DNA from: GWA2-66-18 sp964537395
Lineage (GTDB): Bacteria > Elusimicrobiota > Elusimicrobia > UBA1565 > UBA9628
Length of the DNA stretch: 64,000 nt
Assembly: GCA_964537395.1 (NCBI GenBank)
Contig: CAZIBN010000005.1
Location: 1 to 64,000 of the forward strand
Direction of reading: 5' to 3'
Positions within the stretch are counted from its first letter, which is position 1. Every line of letters starts with the position of its first letter. The notes under the pieces were generated by a model, which had not been told where the DNA came from, did no database searches, and saw nothing but the letters and a program-made list of their open reading frames with translations. This document shows, in pieces, positions 27,667 through 36,345 of the stretch. The position numbers and the translations under genes were made by a program.

Positions 27667-27972
27667 ATGAGCTTCCCGATCGAGCTGTCCAATGTCCGCC
27701 TCTTCGACGTCCTGCGCAACGAGCTGAACGGCGAGCTCGGCCTCGTGCTCGGCGTCGAGGGCGACAAGATCGCCTTCAAGCTCAAGAACGGCGACATCGC
27801 GCGCTTCAAGCACGGCGAGCACTTCGTCCGCGTCTCCGAGGATGACGCGATCGCCTTCCGCGCCGTCATCCAGGAGCTGCGCCGCCAGGCGTCCCTGCTC
27901 AAGCCGCGCAAGCGCGGCTCTCTTCGCAAGCCGGTCGCCAAGAAGGCCGCGAAGAAGAAAAAGCCCGCGTGA
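27667..27972 (+). CDS. small basic-tailed protein, unknown function
   Basis: This 101-residue protein has a beta-rich first half (VRLFDVLRNELNGELGLVLG, IAFKLKNGDIARFKHGEHF), a helix (AFRAVIQELRRQASLL) and a strongly basic Lys/Arg/Ala tail of about 25 residues. The tail is reminiscent of histone-like or ribosome-associated proteins, so nucleic-acid binding is possible. No family was recognised. It is divergent from pyrB and convergent with rarD. Confidence 0.6.
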   Translation: MSFPIELSNVRLFDVLRNELNGELGLVLGVEGDKIAFKLKNGDIARFKHGEHFVRVSEDDAIAFRAVIQELRRQASLLKPRKRGSLRKPVAKKAAKKKKPA

Positions 27973-27979
27973 CGGGCCT

Positions 27980-28837
27980 TTAGGACCGGCGGGATCGCAG
28001 AGCGGCGTCGCCGCAGTACAGGGCGACCGCGGCCCAGATCAGGACGAAGCTGAGAAGGCGCTCGCGCGAGAGGGCCTCGCCGAAGGCCAGCACCGCGATC
28101 AGAAACTGCAGCGTGGGCGAGAGGAATTGGAGGAAGCCCATGGTCTTGAGGTCGAGGCGGCGCGCGGCCTCGACGAACCACAGGAGCGGCACCGCGGTCA
28201 CGCCCGCGCCGCCCGCAAGCAGCATCCAGGTTCTCGCGTCGGCCGGCGCATGGCCGTGGAGAGCCAGCCAGATGAGCCCGAGCGCCGAGGGCACGGTCAA
28301 GACGAAGGTTTCAAAGGACAGGCCGACCAAGGCGTCGGCATGAGAGACCTTCCTCAGGAGGCCGTACAGCGCGAAGGTGAGCGCCAGGCTCAGGGACAGC
28401 CACGGAAGGTGCCCGTGTGTTTGGACGATCCAGAGCACTCCCGCCGCCGCGAGCGCCGCCGCCGCAGCCTGCAGCCCGCGCAACCGCTCCCCGAGCACGA
28501 TGACGCCGAGCGCCATGCTGACGAGAGGGTTGATGTAGTAGCCGAGGCTCGTGTCGAGCACGCGATGGTCCGCCACGCCCTTGATGTAGAGATACCAGTT
28601 CAGGCCGATCAAGAAGGTCGAGCCGAGGAGCAGCCAGGCCGTCCTGGGGCGGCCGGCGGCGGCGCGCAGGTCGGGCCACCGTCCGCGCATCACGAACGCG
28701 AGGAACAAGGCCGACCACACGACGCGGTGCATCAGGATCTCGTGGGCGGGGACATGCGCGAGCAGGCGCCAGTACAGCGGGCTCAGGCCCCAGAGCCCGA
28801 AGGCCCCGATCGCGTAAGCGGCGCCGAGGCGGTTCAT
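27980..28837 (-). CDS. rarD: EamA/RarD-type permease
   Basis: The 285-residue protein has ten hydrophobic helices and the RarD-type sequence YAIGAFGLWGLSPLYWRLL, with HRVVWSALFLA, NWYLYIKGV and SLGYYINPLVSMALGV as further family hallmarks. RarD proteins belong to the drug/metabolite transporter superfamily; chloramphenicol sensitivity was the original phenotype and the natural substrate is uncertain. The ATG overlaps the purK stop codon (ATGA), so it is cotranscribed with purD-purE-purK. Confidence 0.87.
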   Translation of the reverse strand: MNRLGAAYAIGAFGLWGLSPLYWRLLAHVPAHEILMHRVVWSALFLAFVMRGRWPDLRAAAGRPRTAWLLLGSTFLIGLNWYLYIKGVADHRVLDTSLGYYINPLVSMALGVIVLGERLRGLQAAAAALAAAGVLWIVQTHGHLPWLSLSLALTFALYGLLRKVSHADALVGLSFETFVLTVPSALGLIWLALHGHAPADARTWMLLAGGAGVTAVPLLWFVEAARRLDLKTMGFLQFLSPTLQFLIAVLAFGEALSRERLLSFVLIWAAVALYCGDAALRSRRS

Positions 28838-29946
28838 CCGCGCAGTTCTTGAAGCCGCTTGTCGGCCAGGTCGAACTCGGCTTCGGCGGCGGCGCCGACG
28901 ATGGTGTAGTGCCCCATCTTGCGCCCGGGACGCGCGTCGGCCTTCCCGTACAGATGCAAGGTCGTGCCGGGAATATCCTTGAGCAGGGCCCACTTCGGCT
29001 CGCCCTTCATCCATAGATCGCCGAGCAGGTTGACCATCGCGGCCCGGCCTTCGAGCAGGCCCGTATCGCCGAGCGGCAGGCCGCACACGGCGCGCACGTG
29101 CTGCTCGAACTGCGAGACGGCGCAACCGCCCAAGGTGTAATGGCCGCTGTTGTGCACGCGCGGGGCTATCTCGTTGACGAGCAGGGTGTTATCGTGAAGC
29201 AGGAACATCTCGACGGCCATCACGCCGACATGGCCGAGCGCCGCGGCAATTTTTTTTGCGAGCTCGACAGCCTTGTCCTCGATGTACTTCTCGATCCTGG
29301 CCGGCGCCATCGTCGCGTGCAGGACGCCGTCGCGGTGAACGTTCTCGGCGACGGGGTAGACGGCGACCTTGCCGTCGCGGCCGCGCGCGAGGATCACGGA
29401 GATCTCCATCTTGAAGTCCACCTTCTTTTCCCAGACGCAGGGCGCCTTGAGGACCTCGGCGGCCTTGGGCGCGTCGGTCGCGCTCTCGAGGCGGCACTGG
29501 CCCTTGCCGTCGTAGCCGTGGGTGCGGCGCTTGATGATGACCGGATACTTCCAGCCCGCGGCGGTCGTCGCCTCGCCATAGGGTGTTTGCGGGAAGCCGT
29601 GCCGCGCGAGAAAATTCTTTTGGATCAGCCGGTCCTGGATGAAGGCGAGGACCGAGGGGGCGGGGTACAGCGGCCGGACCTTCGCGGCGGCCTCCAGGAC
29701 CTTGACGGGGATGAGCTCCCATTCGAGAGTGAGGAGGTCGGAGGCCTCGGCCAGATCCAGGGCGGCCAGCGGATTGTCCACGGCTCCGATGATCGGGATG
29801 TCGACGATCTGCAGCGCCGGAGACTTCGCCGAGGCGTCAAGCGCGGCCGTGCGGTAGCCGAGGGTCGCGGCGGCTTCGGCGATCAGGCGCCCGAGCTGGC
29901 CGCCGCCGAGTATGCCGAGGGTTTTACCCTGGGCCAGCGGTTCCAC
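28834..29946 (-). CDS. purK: N5-carboxyaminoimidazole ribonucleotide synthase
   Basis: The 370-residue ATP-grasp enzyme carboxylates AIR using ATP and bicarbonate. Motifs: GILGGGQLGRLIAEAA at the N-terminus, RTHGYDGKGQ in the ATP loop and NEIAPRVHNSGHYTLGGC in the active site. The start is GTG at 29946, overlapping the purE stop by one base (TAGTG); there is no ATG in a suitable place and the motif begins 12 residues later. Confidence 0.95.
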   Translation of the reverse strand: MEPLAQGKTLGILGGGQLGRLIAEAAATLGYRTAALDASAKSPALQIVDIPIIGAVDNPLAALDLAEASDLLTLEWELIPVKVLEAAAKVRPLYPAPSVLAFIQDRLIQKNFLARHGFPQTPYGEATTAAGWKYPVIIKRRTHGYDGKGQCRLESATDAPKAAEVLKAPCVWEKKVDFKMEISVILARGRDGKVAVYPVAENVHRDGVLHATMAPARIEKYIEDKAVELAKKIAAALGHVGVMAVEMFLLHDNTLLVNEIAPRVHNSGHYTLGGCAVSQFEQHVRAVCGLPLGDTGLLEGRAAMVNLLGDLWMKGEPKWALLKDIPGTTLHLYGKADARPGRKMGHYTIVGAAAEAEFDLADKRLQELRG

Positions 29947-30437
29947 TAGAGCGTGTCCCTCAGCACCTTGCGCGTCTGCGCGGCGCGGAAATTCTGGACG
30001 CGCTTGGCCAGCGCCGGGTCTTGGAGGGCTAATATCTGGGCGGCAAGATGGCCCGCGTTGGCCGCGCCCGCCTCGCCGATGGCGAGCGTGGCGACGGCGA
30101 CGCCGCGAGGCATCTGGTTGATCGAAAGCAAAGAGTCGAGGCCCTTGAGCGCGCGCGACTCGACGGGGACGCCGAGCACGGGCAGCCAGGTCATCGCGGC
30201 GGTCATGCCGGGAAGGTGGGCCGCGCCTCCGGCTCCGGCGATGATGATCTTTAATCCGGTTTTCTCGGCCATGGCGGCGTAGGCGAACATCTTCATGGGT
30301 GTGCGATGGGCGGAGACGACCCGCGCGTCGTAAGCGACGTCGTAATCCTTCAAAACGTCCGCGGCGGCCTTCATCGTCTTCCAGTCGGATTTGCTGCCCA
30401 TGATGATGCCGACGAGCGGTTTCTTGTTCTTTTTCAC
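29946..30437 (-). CDS. purE: N5-carboxyaminoimidazole ribonucleotide mutase, class I
   Basis: The 163-residue enzyme moves the carboxylate of N5-CAIR to carbon 4, giving CAIR. Class I motifs GIIMGSKSDWKTM, VVSAHRTPMKM and AGAGGAAHLPGMTAA are complete. The start is GTG at 30437, which overlaps the purD stop (GTGA). An Arg-rich upstream reading in frame lies within purD and is not coding. Confidence 0.95.
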   Translation of the reverse strand: MKKNKKPLVGIIMGSKSDWKTMKAAADVLKDYDVAYDARVVSAHRTPMKMFAYAAMAEKTGLKIIIAGAGGAAHLPGMTAAMTWLPVLGVPVESRALKGLDSLLSINQMPRGVAVATLAIGEAGAANAGHLAAQILALQDPALAKRVQNFRAAQTRKVLRDTL

Positions 30438-31693
30438 GCGAGAGTCCTCCCGAGCACTTTGGCGGCCACGTCTTTTCTCCAGCGTAAGCCGGGTCCCGCG
30501 ACGAGGGGCACAACGGAATAGGCGTGTTCGCGGGCGGCAGCGAGATCGGCGCCGAGGCCGACGACGGCGAGCACGCGCCCGCCGGCGGCGAGCCAGCGCG
30601 AGCCATCCTTCTTCGTGCCCGCATGAAACACCATGACGCCGTCGCGGCCTTCCGCGGCCTCGGGCGTGAGCGTCGCGCCCGGCTTGGGCGCCTCCGGATA
30701 TCCTTCGGCGGCGATGACGATCGACACGCAGGCCCCGGCGCGCGCCGGGACGCGGTCCACCTTCAGCTCGCCGCGGGCGCAGTCGAGGCACAGCTCGAGG
30801 AAGTCGGCGTCGAGCAAAGGCAGCACGGCCTGGGCTTCGGGGTCGCCGAGGCGGGCGTTGAATTCGAGGACCTTCGGGCCGTCAGGCGTGATCATGAGGC
30901 CGGCGTAGAGCACGCCGCGGAAGTCGAGGCCGTCCTTCTTGAGGCCGGCAAGCGCGCGGTCGAACACCGACTCGCGTATCTTCGCGAGGAAGGCGGCGTC
31001 GAGCGGGACCGGGCACAAGGCGCCCATGCCGCCGGTGTTCGGGCCGAGGTCGCCGTCGAGGAGACGCTTGTGGTCCTGGCTCGCGGGCAATAAGGCGTAA
31101 TTTTTCCCGTCGAGCACGGCCATCATCGAGATCTCGGGGCCGGTCAGCAGTTCTTCGACGAGAAGCGTGCTGCCTGCGCCGGTGGCGGCGAGCGCTTCGA
31201 CGGCCGCTTCCGCCTCGGGCAGAGTCGTGCAGACGATCACGCCTTTCCCGGCGGCGAGCCCATCGGCCTTCACGGCGCAGCGTCCGTTGAGCTCACGGAC
31301 AGCGGTACGGGCCTGTGTGACGCCACCGATGTATGCGCGCGCGGTCGGGAGATTATGGCGGAGCATGAAATCCTTGGCGAAAGCTTTCGATGACTCGAGG
31401 CGGGCTCCGGCCTGTCCCGGGCCGAACACGGGGATGCCGGCGGCGCGGACGGCGTCGGCGACGCCGGCGGCGAGCGGCGCCTCGGGCCCCACGACGAGGA
31501 GATCGACGCCGTTTTCGGCGCAGAAGGCGCGCACGGCTTTGGGGTCGAGGGGATCGAGGGGGACGCGCTCGGCCAGGGCGCCCATGCCGTCGGAGCCGGG
31601 CGCCGCCCACAGCTTCGAGAGCCTGGGGCTTTGGGCCAACGCCCACGCCATCGCGTGTTCCCTGCCGCCGGAGCCGAGAAGGAGGACTTTCAC
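30434..31693 (-). CDS. purD: phosphoribosylamine-glycine ligase (GAR synthetase)
   Basis: The 419-residue ATP-grasp enzyme joins phosphoribosylamine and glycine. Motifs are VLLLGSGGREHAMAWALA, VGPEAPLAAGVADA, FAKDFMLRHNLPTARA and LEFNARLGDPEAQAVLP. The start codon is GTG (31693), and a TACTAT hexamer on the minus strand (31700-31705) lies 6 nt upstream, suggesting a leaderless message. It heads purD-purE-purK-rarD. Confidence 0.95.
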   Translation of the reverse strand: MKVLLLGSGGREHAMAWALAQSPRLSKLWAAPGSDGMGALAERVPLDPLDPKAVRAFCAENGVDLLVVGPEAPLAAGVADAVRAAGIPVFGPGQAGARLESSKAFAKDFMLRHNLPTARAYIGGVTQARTAVRELNGRCAVKADGLAAGKGVIVCTTLPEAEAAVEALAATGAGSTLLVEELLTGPEISMMAVLDGKNYALLPASQDHKRLLDGDLGPNTGGMGALCPVPLDAAFLAKIRESVFDRALAGLKKDGLDFRGVLYAGLMITPDGPKVLEFNARLGDPEAQAVLPLLDADFLELCLDCARGELKVDRVPARAGACVSIVIAAEGYPEAPKPGATLTPEAAEGRDGVMVFHAGTKKDGSRWLAAGGRVLAVVGLGADLAAAREHAYSVVPLVAGPGLRWRKDVAAKVLGRTLA

Positions 31694-31709
31694 GGCTCGA
31701 TAGTACTAA

Positions 31710-33536
31710 TTAGTCGATGGAGTCGACGACGCGGAACACCTCGGAGATCGAGATGATGCCCTCGCCGGCCCGGCGGAGGCCGTCGGAGATAAGCGGCTCG
31801 TTGCCGTCCTTGAGGGCCGCGGCGCGCAGGTCGTCGAGCGGCGCCTTCTTCAGGATCATCGAGCGCAAGGTCGGCGTGATCGCCACATACTCGAAGAGAA
31901 GGACGCGGCCCACATAGCCGCTCTGGCGGCAGGCCCCGCAGCCCGCGCCTTTCTTCAGGTTCTTGAGCAGGCCCTCGGGGAATTTGATCCCGCCGCTTTT
32001 CACGCGGTGCTCGATCTCAGCGACCTCGGCTGGGGTCGGCGTGTAAGGCTGGGCGCAGTCCTTGCAGACCCGGCGCGCCAGGCGCTGGGCGGAGACGGCG
32101 GTGAGCGCGGATGCGATCAGAAACGGCTCGAGCCCCATGTCGATCAGGCGCGTGATCGCTCCGAGCGAGCTGTTCGTGTGCAAGGTCGTGAAGATCATGT
32201 GGCCGGTCAGGGAGGCGGACACGGCGATCTCCGCCGTCTCAAGATCGCGGATCTCGCCGACCATGATGACGTTGGGGTCCTGGCGCAGGATCGCCCTCAG
32301 GCCCTCGGCGAAGCCGAACCCCGCCTTGGGCTGGATCATGCCCTGGTTGATGCCGGGGATCTTCTTCTCGATCGGGTCTTCGAGCGTGACGATGTTGCGC
32401 GTCGGCGAGTTGACCAGCTGAAGCAAGGTGTAGAGCGTCGTGGACTTGCCGCTGCCGGTCGGGCCGGTCACGATGAGCATCCCCTGCGGGCGTGTGATCA
32501 CCGCGCGCAGGGCGTCGGTGGTCTTTGCCCCGAGCTCGAGCTCGTCGATGACCGGGACCGTCGAGTTGCGCGGGATCAGCCGCAGGACGGCCTTGTCGCC
32601 GTTCGTCGTGGGGAAGGTGGACAGGCGAAGGTCCACCTCGACGCCGTCCTGGGAGAACGACATGCGCGCATCCTCGGGCTTGCTCGTGCCGATGCCGCGC
32701 TCCGGGTCGAGGCCGCACATCACGCGGATGTGCGAGACCACGCGAAGGTTCAAGGCGCTCGGAACCTGGAGCATCTCTTCGAGCAGGCCGTCCACGCGGA
32801 AGCGGACGCGCAGGGAGCTGTCCAGCGGCTCGAGATGCACGTCGGAGGCGCGCAGCTTCACGGCCTCCTTCAGGATGCGCTGCACCGTGTCGTACACGAG
32901 CTTCTCGTCCTCGGGCTTGGCCTTGCCTCCGCCGCCGAACATGCCGCCCTTCGTCGTCTCCTTGGCCTTCTTGACCAGCTCGACGAATTCGGCCTGCAGC
33001 GGCAGGCGCGGGGGCTCGATGCTCGCCGCCGGGGCCTTGACCGGGGGAGGTGGAGGGGGCGCTGCAGGTATGACCGGATCGGCGGCATGCATCGTGGGCG
33101 GCGCCGCGTCGGGCGAGGTCAGGTCCTGAAAAAGCTGGCTCGGCGGAGCGCCCGCGTCGGGCGGAGCCTGGCCCGGGCGTCCGGGAAGATTCACCTCGAC
33201 CGGCAGGGAATCGGGGATCCGATTCGCGATCTTCGGGCGGAGGGTGTCGAGCAGCCATCGCTCCACGCCCTTGCTGGCGACCGTATCCACGCGGGCCCAC
33301 GTGACGAGCAGGGACTTCTCTCGTAGCAACATGAGCTCCGGTGCCGCGCGGCGTTCGGCGAGCTTCTCTCGGATGAGGCCGGAGCCCGTGCAGATCGCGG
33401 CGGGCTTGCTGCCGCCGAGCCACACCATGTAGACGCCTTCGAGATTGTCGAAGTGGGGATCGTTCAGGTTGACGGCGTACAACTCACCCCAAACATCTCC
33501 TTCGCAGCGGTTCCAGTAGATCGGCAGAAAGGCCAT
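31710..33536 (-). CDS. PilB/GspE-type secretion ATPase with an unusual N-domain
   Basis: The 608-residue protein is a hexameric ATPase for type IV pilus extension or type II secretion. The C-terminal motor (from about residue 215) has DVHLEPLDSSLRVRFRVDG, Walker A TGPTGSGKST, Asp box TLEDPIEKKI, Walker B DPNVIMVGEIRD, the His box GHMIFTTLHTNSS and the zinc-binding tetracysteine CKDC/CGAC. The N-terminal 115 residues (YWNRCEGDVWGELYAVNL and on) do not look like the usual GspE/MshEN domain, and a Pro-rich linker follows. It stands alone, with no pilC or pilin gene near. The ATG at 33536 is used; a TTG nine codons upstream overlaps the -10 region. Confidence 0.88.
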   Translation of the reverse strand: MAFLPIYWNRCEGDVWGELYAVNLNDPHFDNLEGVYMVWLGGSKPAAICTGSGLIREKLAERRAAPELMLLREKSLLVTWARVDTVASKGVERWLLDTLRPKIANRIPDSLPVEVNLPGRPGQAPPDAGAPPSQLFQDLTSPDAAPPTMHAADPVIPAAPPPPPPVKAPAASIEPPRLPLQAEFVELVKKAKETTKGGMFGGGGKAKPEDEKLVYDTVQRILKEAVKLRASDVHLEPLDSSLRVRFRVDGLLEEMLQVPSALNLRVVSHIRVMCGLDPERGIGTSKPEDARMSFSQDGVEVDLRLSTFPTTNGDKAVLRLIPRNSTVPVIDELELGAKTTDALRAVITRPQGMLIVTGPTGSGKSTTLYTLLQLVNSPTRNIVTLEDPIEKKIPGINQGMIQPKAGFGFAEGLRAILRQDPNVIMVGEIRDLETAEIAVSASLTGHMIFTTLHTNSSLGAITRLIDMGLEPFLIASALTAVSAQRLARRVCKDCAQPYTPTPAEVAEIEHRVKSGGIKFPEGLLKNLKKGAGCGACRQSGYVGRVLLFEYVAITPTLRSMILKKAPLDDLRAAALKDGNEPLISDGLRRAGEGIISISEVFRVVDSID

Positions 33537-33544
33537 ATCTCCCC

Positions 33545-33573
33545 TATATAGCCTGTCTCCCAAAAAAAGACAA
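33545..33573 (-). promoter_or_regulatory. sigma-70-type promoter of the PilB-like gene
   Basis: On the minus strand TTGTCT (33568-33573) and TATATA (33545-33550) are separated by 17 nt, and the -10 ends 8 nt before the ATG, so the leader is nearly absent. Confidence 0.6.
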
Positions 33574-33655
33574 GACCCCGGCTAGGACCTTCGGCGGCTC
33601 GTTTAGGGGCCATTCGGACCTGAACGGCGGACGCTGTCAGGGTCATACTTGACTC

Positions 33656-34942
33656 ATGAGGCTCATGCGCAAGTTTCTGGCCCTGGCTCTGACGGCGCTC
33701 ATCGCCGCCCCGGCCCCGGCCTGGGCTCAAACCATCCGGGTCGCGGTCCAAGCGCCCCTGACCGGGGCGCCGGCTTTCTCCGCGCCGATTCCTTTCGCTC
33801 TGGCCGCTCCTGCTCTGAGCGCGCCGAGCCTTGCTCCTCTTTCCGCGTCGCTCCCTGTTCTTCCTGCGCCGGCGATCCAGGCCGCGCCGGTCGTTGCCGC
33901 GCAGCAGCCTCGGGCCGCGGCTCTCATCGCCGCGGTTCAGCCGGCGCCGTCGGCGCCGGAGCGCCCGGCCGAATCGCAAAAGGCCGACGCGGACAAGCGC
34001 TTTGACGGCTCCATCGTTCCGGAGGAATCTTCCCCGGTCGCCGTTCCGTCCGCCGAGTTCGATCGCCGGATCGCGGCGCTCGGCCGCGTGAGCGCTCCCC
34101 GCCCTTGGCTCGAAAAAACAAAAGTGGTTGTTGCCTACGGCGGCCTGACCGCGACGGCCGTTGCGATGAATGCGCCGTTCGAGCATCTCGGCCCGTTGAT
34201 CGTCGGCCTGATCATGTCTCCGATGCTCTCTTTCATGGGACTGTTCTTCTATTCCGCCTCGCAGTCGGCCGTGGCTGATGTCGCTGTCGAAGGCGAGGAG
34301 ACGCGGCCGTCACCCGAGACGATGGCGATGATCGCGCGTCTTGCCGTGGAAGCGAAGGTCGCCGCGCCCGCGCGCGTGAAGGTCCTGCCCGGCGACGAGG
34401 TGCAGGCCCAGGTCGGCGCCCGCGACGACGCCGGCTACGAGATCCGCTTCACGAAGGCCTTCGAGTCCCTGCGTCCCGAGGTCAAGGAAGGTATCCTGCG
34501 CCACGAGTTCGCGCATGAGCGCCACCACGACATGCCCTGGGGGATCGCCACCATGTTCCTGGCGCCGCTGCCCATCATGATCGGGCTGATGGGCATGGAC
34601 GGCAAAGGCCCGCTGGAGGGCCTCCTGCTCGGGGCCATCGCCGCGACCTCGGTCCTGCTCTTCCCGACTTCGCTGCAGCACTCCGAGTATCTCGCCGACC
34701 AGTACGCGGCCTCCAAGCCCGAGGGCGCCGGACCGCTCGCCCGCTTCTTCATCGAGGACTCGGAGAATCCCGCGCGCGCGGCCTCGGCTTTATCGGGCAA
34801 GGAGTTCTCGAGCGAGACCGGCTGGAAGCGCCGCGGGATCATGGCCTGGGACTCGATCAAGCGCACCTTCAGCGCGCATCCCTCGCACGACCGGCGCATC
34901 GCGCGGTTGGCGAGGCTCGCGGCGAAGGAAGCGAAGCGCTAA
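33656..34942 (+). CDS. exported M48-like membrane metalloprotease
   Basis: The 428-residue protein has a signal peptide (FLALALTALIAAPAPAWA). About 110 residues of Ala/Pro-rich sequence follow (for example LAAPALSAPSLAPLSA). Then comes a domain with hydrophobic helices and the zinc site LRHEFAHERHHDMPWG; the third ligand is probably the glutamate in SEYLADQYAAS. This matches M48 (HtpX/Ste24/BepA-like) peptidases involved in envelope protein quality control. The long low-complexity segment is not typical of M48 enzymes but recurs in the LOG-domain protein at 46794. A CATACT hexamer (33644-33649) lies 6 nt before the ATG. Confidence 0.8.
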   Translation: MRLMRKFLALALTALIAAPAPAWAQTIRVAVQAPLTGAPAFSAPIPFALAAPALSAPSLAPLSASLPVLPAPAIQAAPVVAAQQPRAAALIAAVQPAPSAPERPAESQKADADKRFDGSIVPEESSPVAVPSAEFDRRIAALGRVSAPRPWLEKTKVVVAYGGLTATAVAMNAPFEHLGPLIVGLIMSPMLSFMGLFFYSASQSAVADVAVEGEETRPSPETMAMIARLAVEAKVAAPARVKVLPGDEVQAQVGARDDAGYEIRFTKAFESLRPEVKEGILRHEFAHERHHDMPWGIATMFLAPLPIMIGLMGMDGKGPLEGLLLGAIAATSVLLFPTSLQHSEYLADQYAASKPEGAGPLARFFIEDSENPARAASALSGKEFSSETGWKRRGIMAWDSIKRTFSAHPSHDRRIARLARLAAKEAKR

Positions 34943-34945
34943 GAG

Positions 34946-35048
34946 CGTGCCCGAGTAATCGTCATCGGCGCGATGATCTACAGTAATAGATAATGACTCG
35001 TTCCGGAACGAGTCATTATCATTGAGAATAGATCAGGGGAAGGACTTC
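34946..35048. repeat. structured dispersed palindromic repeat, copy 2
   Basis: A homologue of 3662-3763. The core 34974-35035 has outer arms TGATCTA/TAGATCA and a perfect 32-bp inner palindrome (34989-35004 with 35005-35020). It lies between two convergent genes and may serve as a bidirectional hairpin for transcript ends. Confidence 0.85.
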
Positions 35049-36345
35049 AGCGCAGAGACCAGTCGCCGCTGCCCTGGAGCTGAGGTGTCTGGTCGCGGTT
35101 GAGGCGGCGCGCCTCGTCCTGCACTCGCGGCGTCAGGTACTCGTTGAGGGCCTTCGCCGTGGCCTTGCCGGCGTTGAGGCCTTCGAGCAGAAAATAGGTG
35201 AACGCACCGTGGCCCTTGTCATCGAGCGAGCCGGAGATCTCGCTGGCGCCGGAGGCCGCGAGGACGGTGATCTTCGCCGGCACCGTGCCGGTGTCGATCT
35301 TGCCGACGAGCGGCCGCGCGCCGGAGGCGAGGACCGAGCGCCCGCCCGCGCCGGAGAAGCAGGAGTCCATCGCGACGAGGACCTGCTTGGCGGGGAGCTC
35401 GCCGAGCTTCTTGTACAGCTGGGCGACGGGGTAGGCGGTGGACTCGAGGAAGTTCGGGTCGCCATCCCAGGGCACGAGATACGCTTGGCCGGTCTTCACG
35501 TCGGGTGCGCCGTGCCCCGAAAAATAGAAGTACACGCGGCTATCCGCCTTCGCCATGCGCGGCAGCCAGCCCTCGACGTTCTTGGTCAGCGCGGAGCGGA
35601 CCGCCTTCGAGCCCTTGAGGAGGACGATGTTTCGTTCCGGGACGCCCAGGGCGCGGACGTGAGCCTTGAACGCATCGGCGTCGCGCTCGGCATATGACGC
35701 CTTGGAGGCGATGTCGGAGTAGCTCTCGATGCCGACGATGATCGCGAGATCGTCGGGGCGTTCGGCGGCGGCAAAGCGAGGAGCGGGCGAAGCCGGGAAG
35801 GACGCGGCGGGCGTGGGAGTCGGGGCGGCGGGCGCCGAGCCCTGAACGGCCTTGGCGATGCGTTCGATGTCGGACGCGCTGAGGCCTGAGGCCGGCGCCG
35901 ACGCGGCCGTCGCGCCGGAACGGCTCTTGATCGATTTGAACAGTTCCCCCGAGGGCGAGAGGCGTTCCTTGATGTCGGACACCATTAGCGCATCCCGTTG
36001 GTCCATCCCCCAGCGTAGGCTGCTATAGGTCAGGGTGAATAGGGGGCGACCTTCGGCCATGTCGCTGAACTCGTAAATATGGGGATTATAGCTCTGGGTG
36101 ATGAGGATGTCGCAATTGTCCGTCCGCTCCGAGAGTTGCGTGAACGCGGGGTTTAAACTGACGAAGTGGAATTGTTCAGGTCTGCCGCCCTTTTTTCCAA
36201 CCAGACACGCCTTCAGGGGAACGCGAGGCGCCATGACTGCCGAGGCCGACCCGGTCGGGCTTACGCCCGCCGGTTGCGCCACCGCGCAGGCGCTCAGAAG
36301 CAGGCCGAGCGGGATGAGGGTGAATGCGAGGAGGCTGGAGTTCAT
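35047..36345 (-). CDS. caspase-like (peptidase C14) lipoprotein
   Basis: The 432-residue protein has a lipoprotein signal peptide (lipobox LLSAC, about residues 16-20). A 190-residue N-terminal domain of unknown type and a Pro/Ala linker follow, then a caspase-fold domain (from about residue 205, LAIIVGIESYSDI). The catalytic dyad is visible as the His in YFYFSGHGAPD and the Cys in VAMDSCFSGAGG. Bacterial metacaspase-like proteases of this type usually prefer basic residues at the cut site, but specificity is not readable here. The ATG overlaps the purF stop (ATGA), so its translation is coupled to a purine gene. Confidence 0.85.
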   Translation of the reverse strand: MNSSLLAFTLIPLGLLLSACAVAQPAGVSPTGSASAVMAPRVPLKACLVGKKGGRPEQFHFVSLNPAFTQLSERTDNCDILITQSYNPHIYEFSDMAEGRPLFTLTYSSLRWGMDQRDALMVSDIKERLSPSGELFKSIKSRSGATAASAPASGLSASDIERIAKAVQGSAPAAPTPTPAASFPASPAPRFAAAERPDDLAIIVGIESYSDIASKASYAERDADAFKAHVRALGVPERNIVLLKGSKAVRSALTKNVEGWLPRMAKADSRVYFYFSGHGAPDVKTGQAYLVPWDGDPNFLESTAYPVAQLYKKLGELPAKQVLVAMDSCFSGAGGRSVLASGARPLVGKIDTGTVPAKITVLAASGASEISGSLDDKGHGAFTYFLLEGLNAGKATAKALNEYLTPRVQDEARRLNRDQTPQLQGSGDWSLR

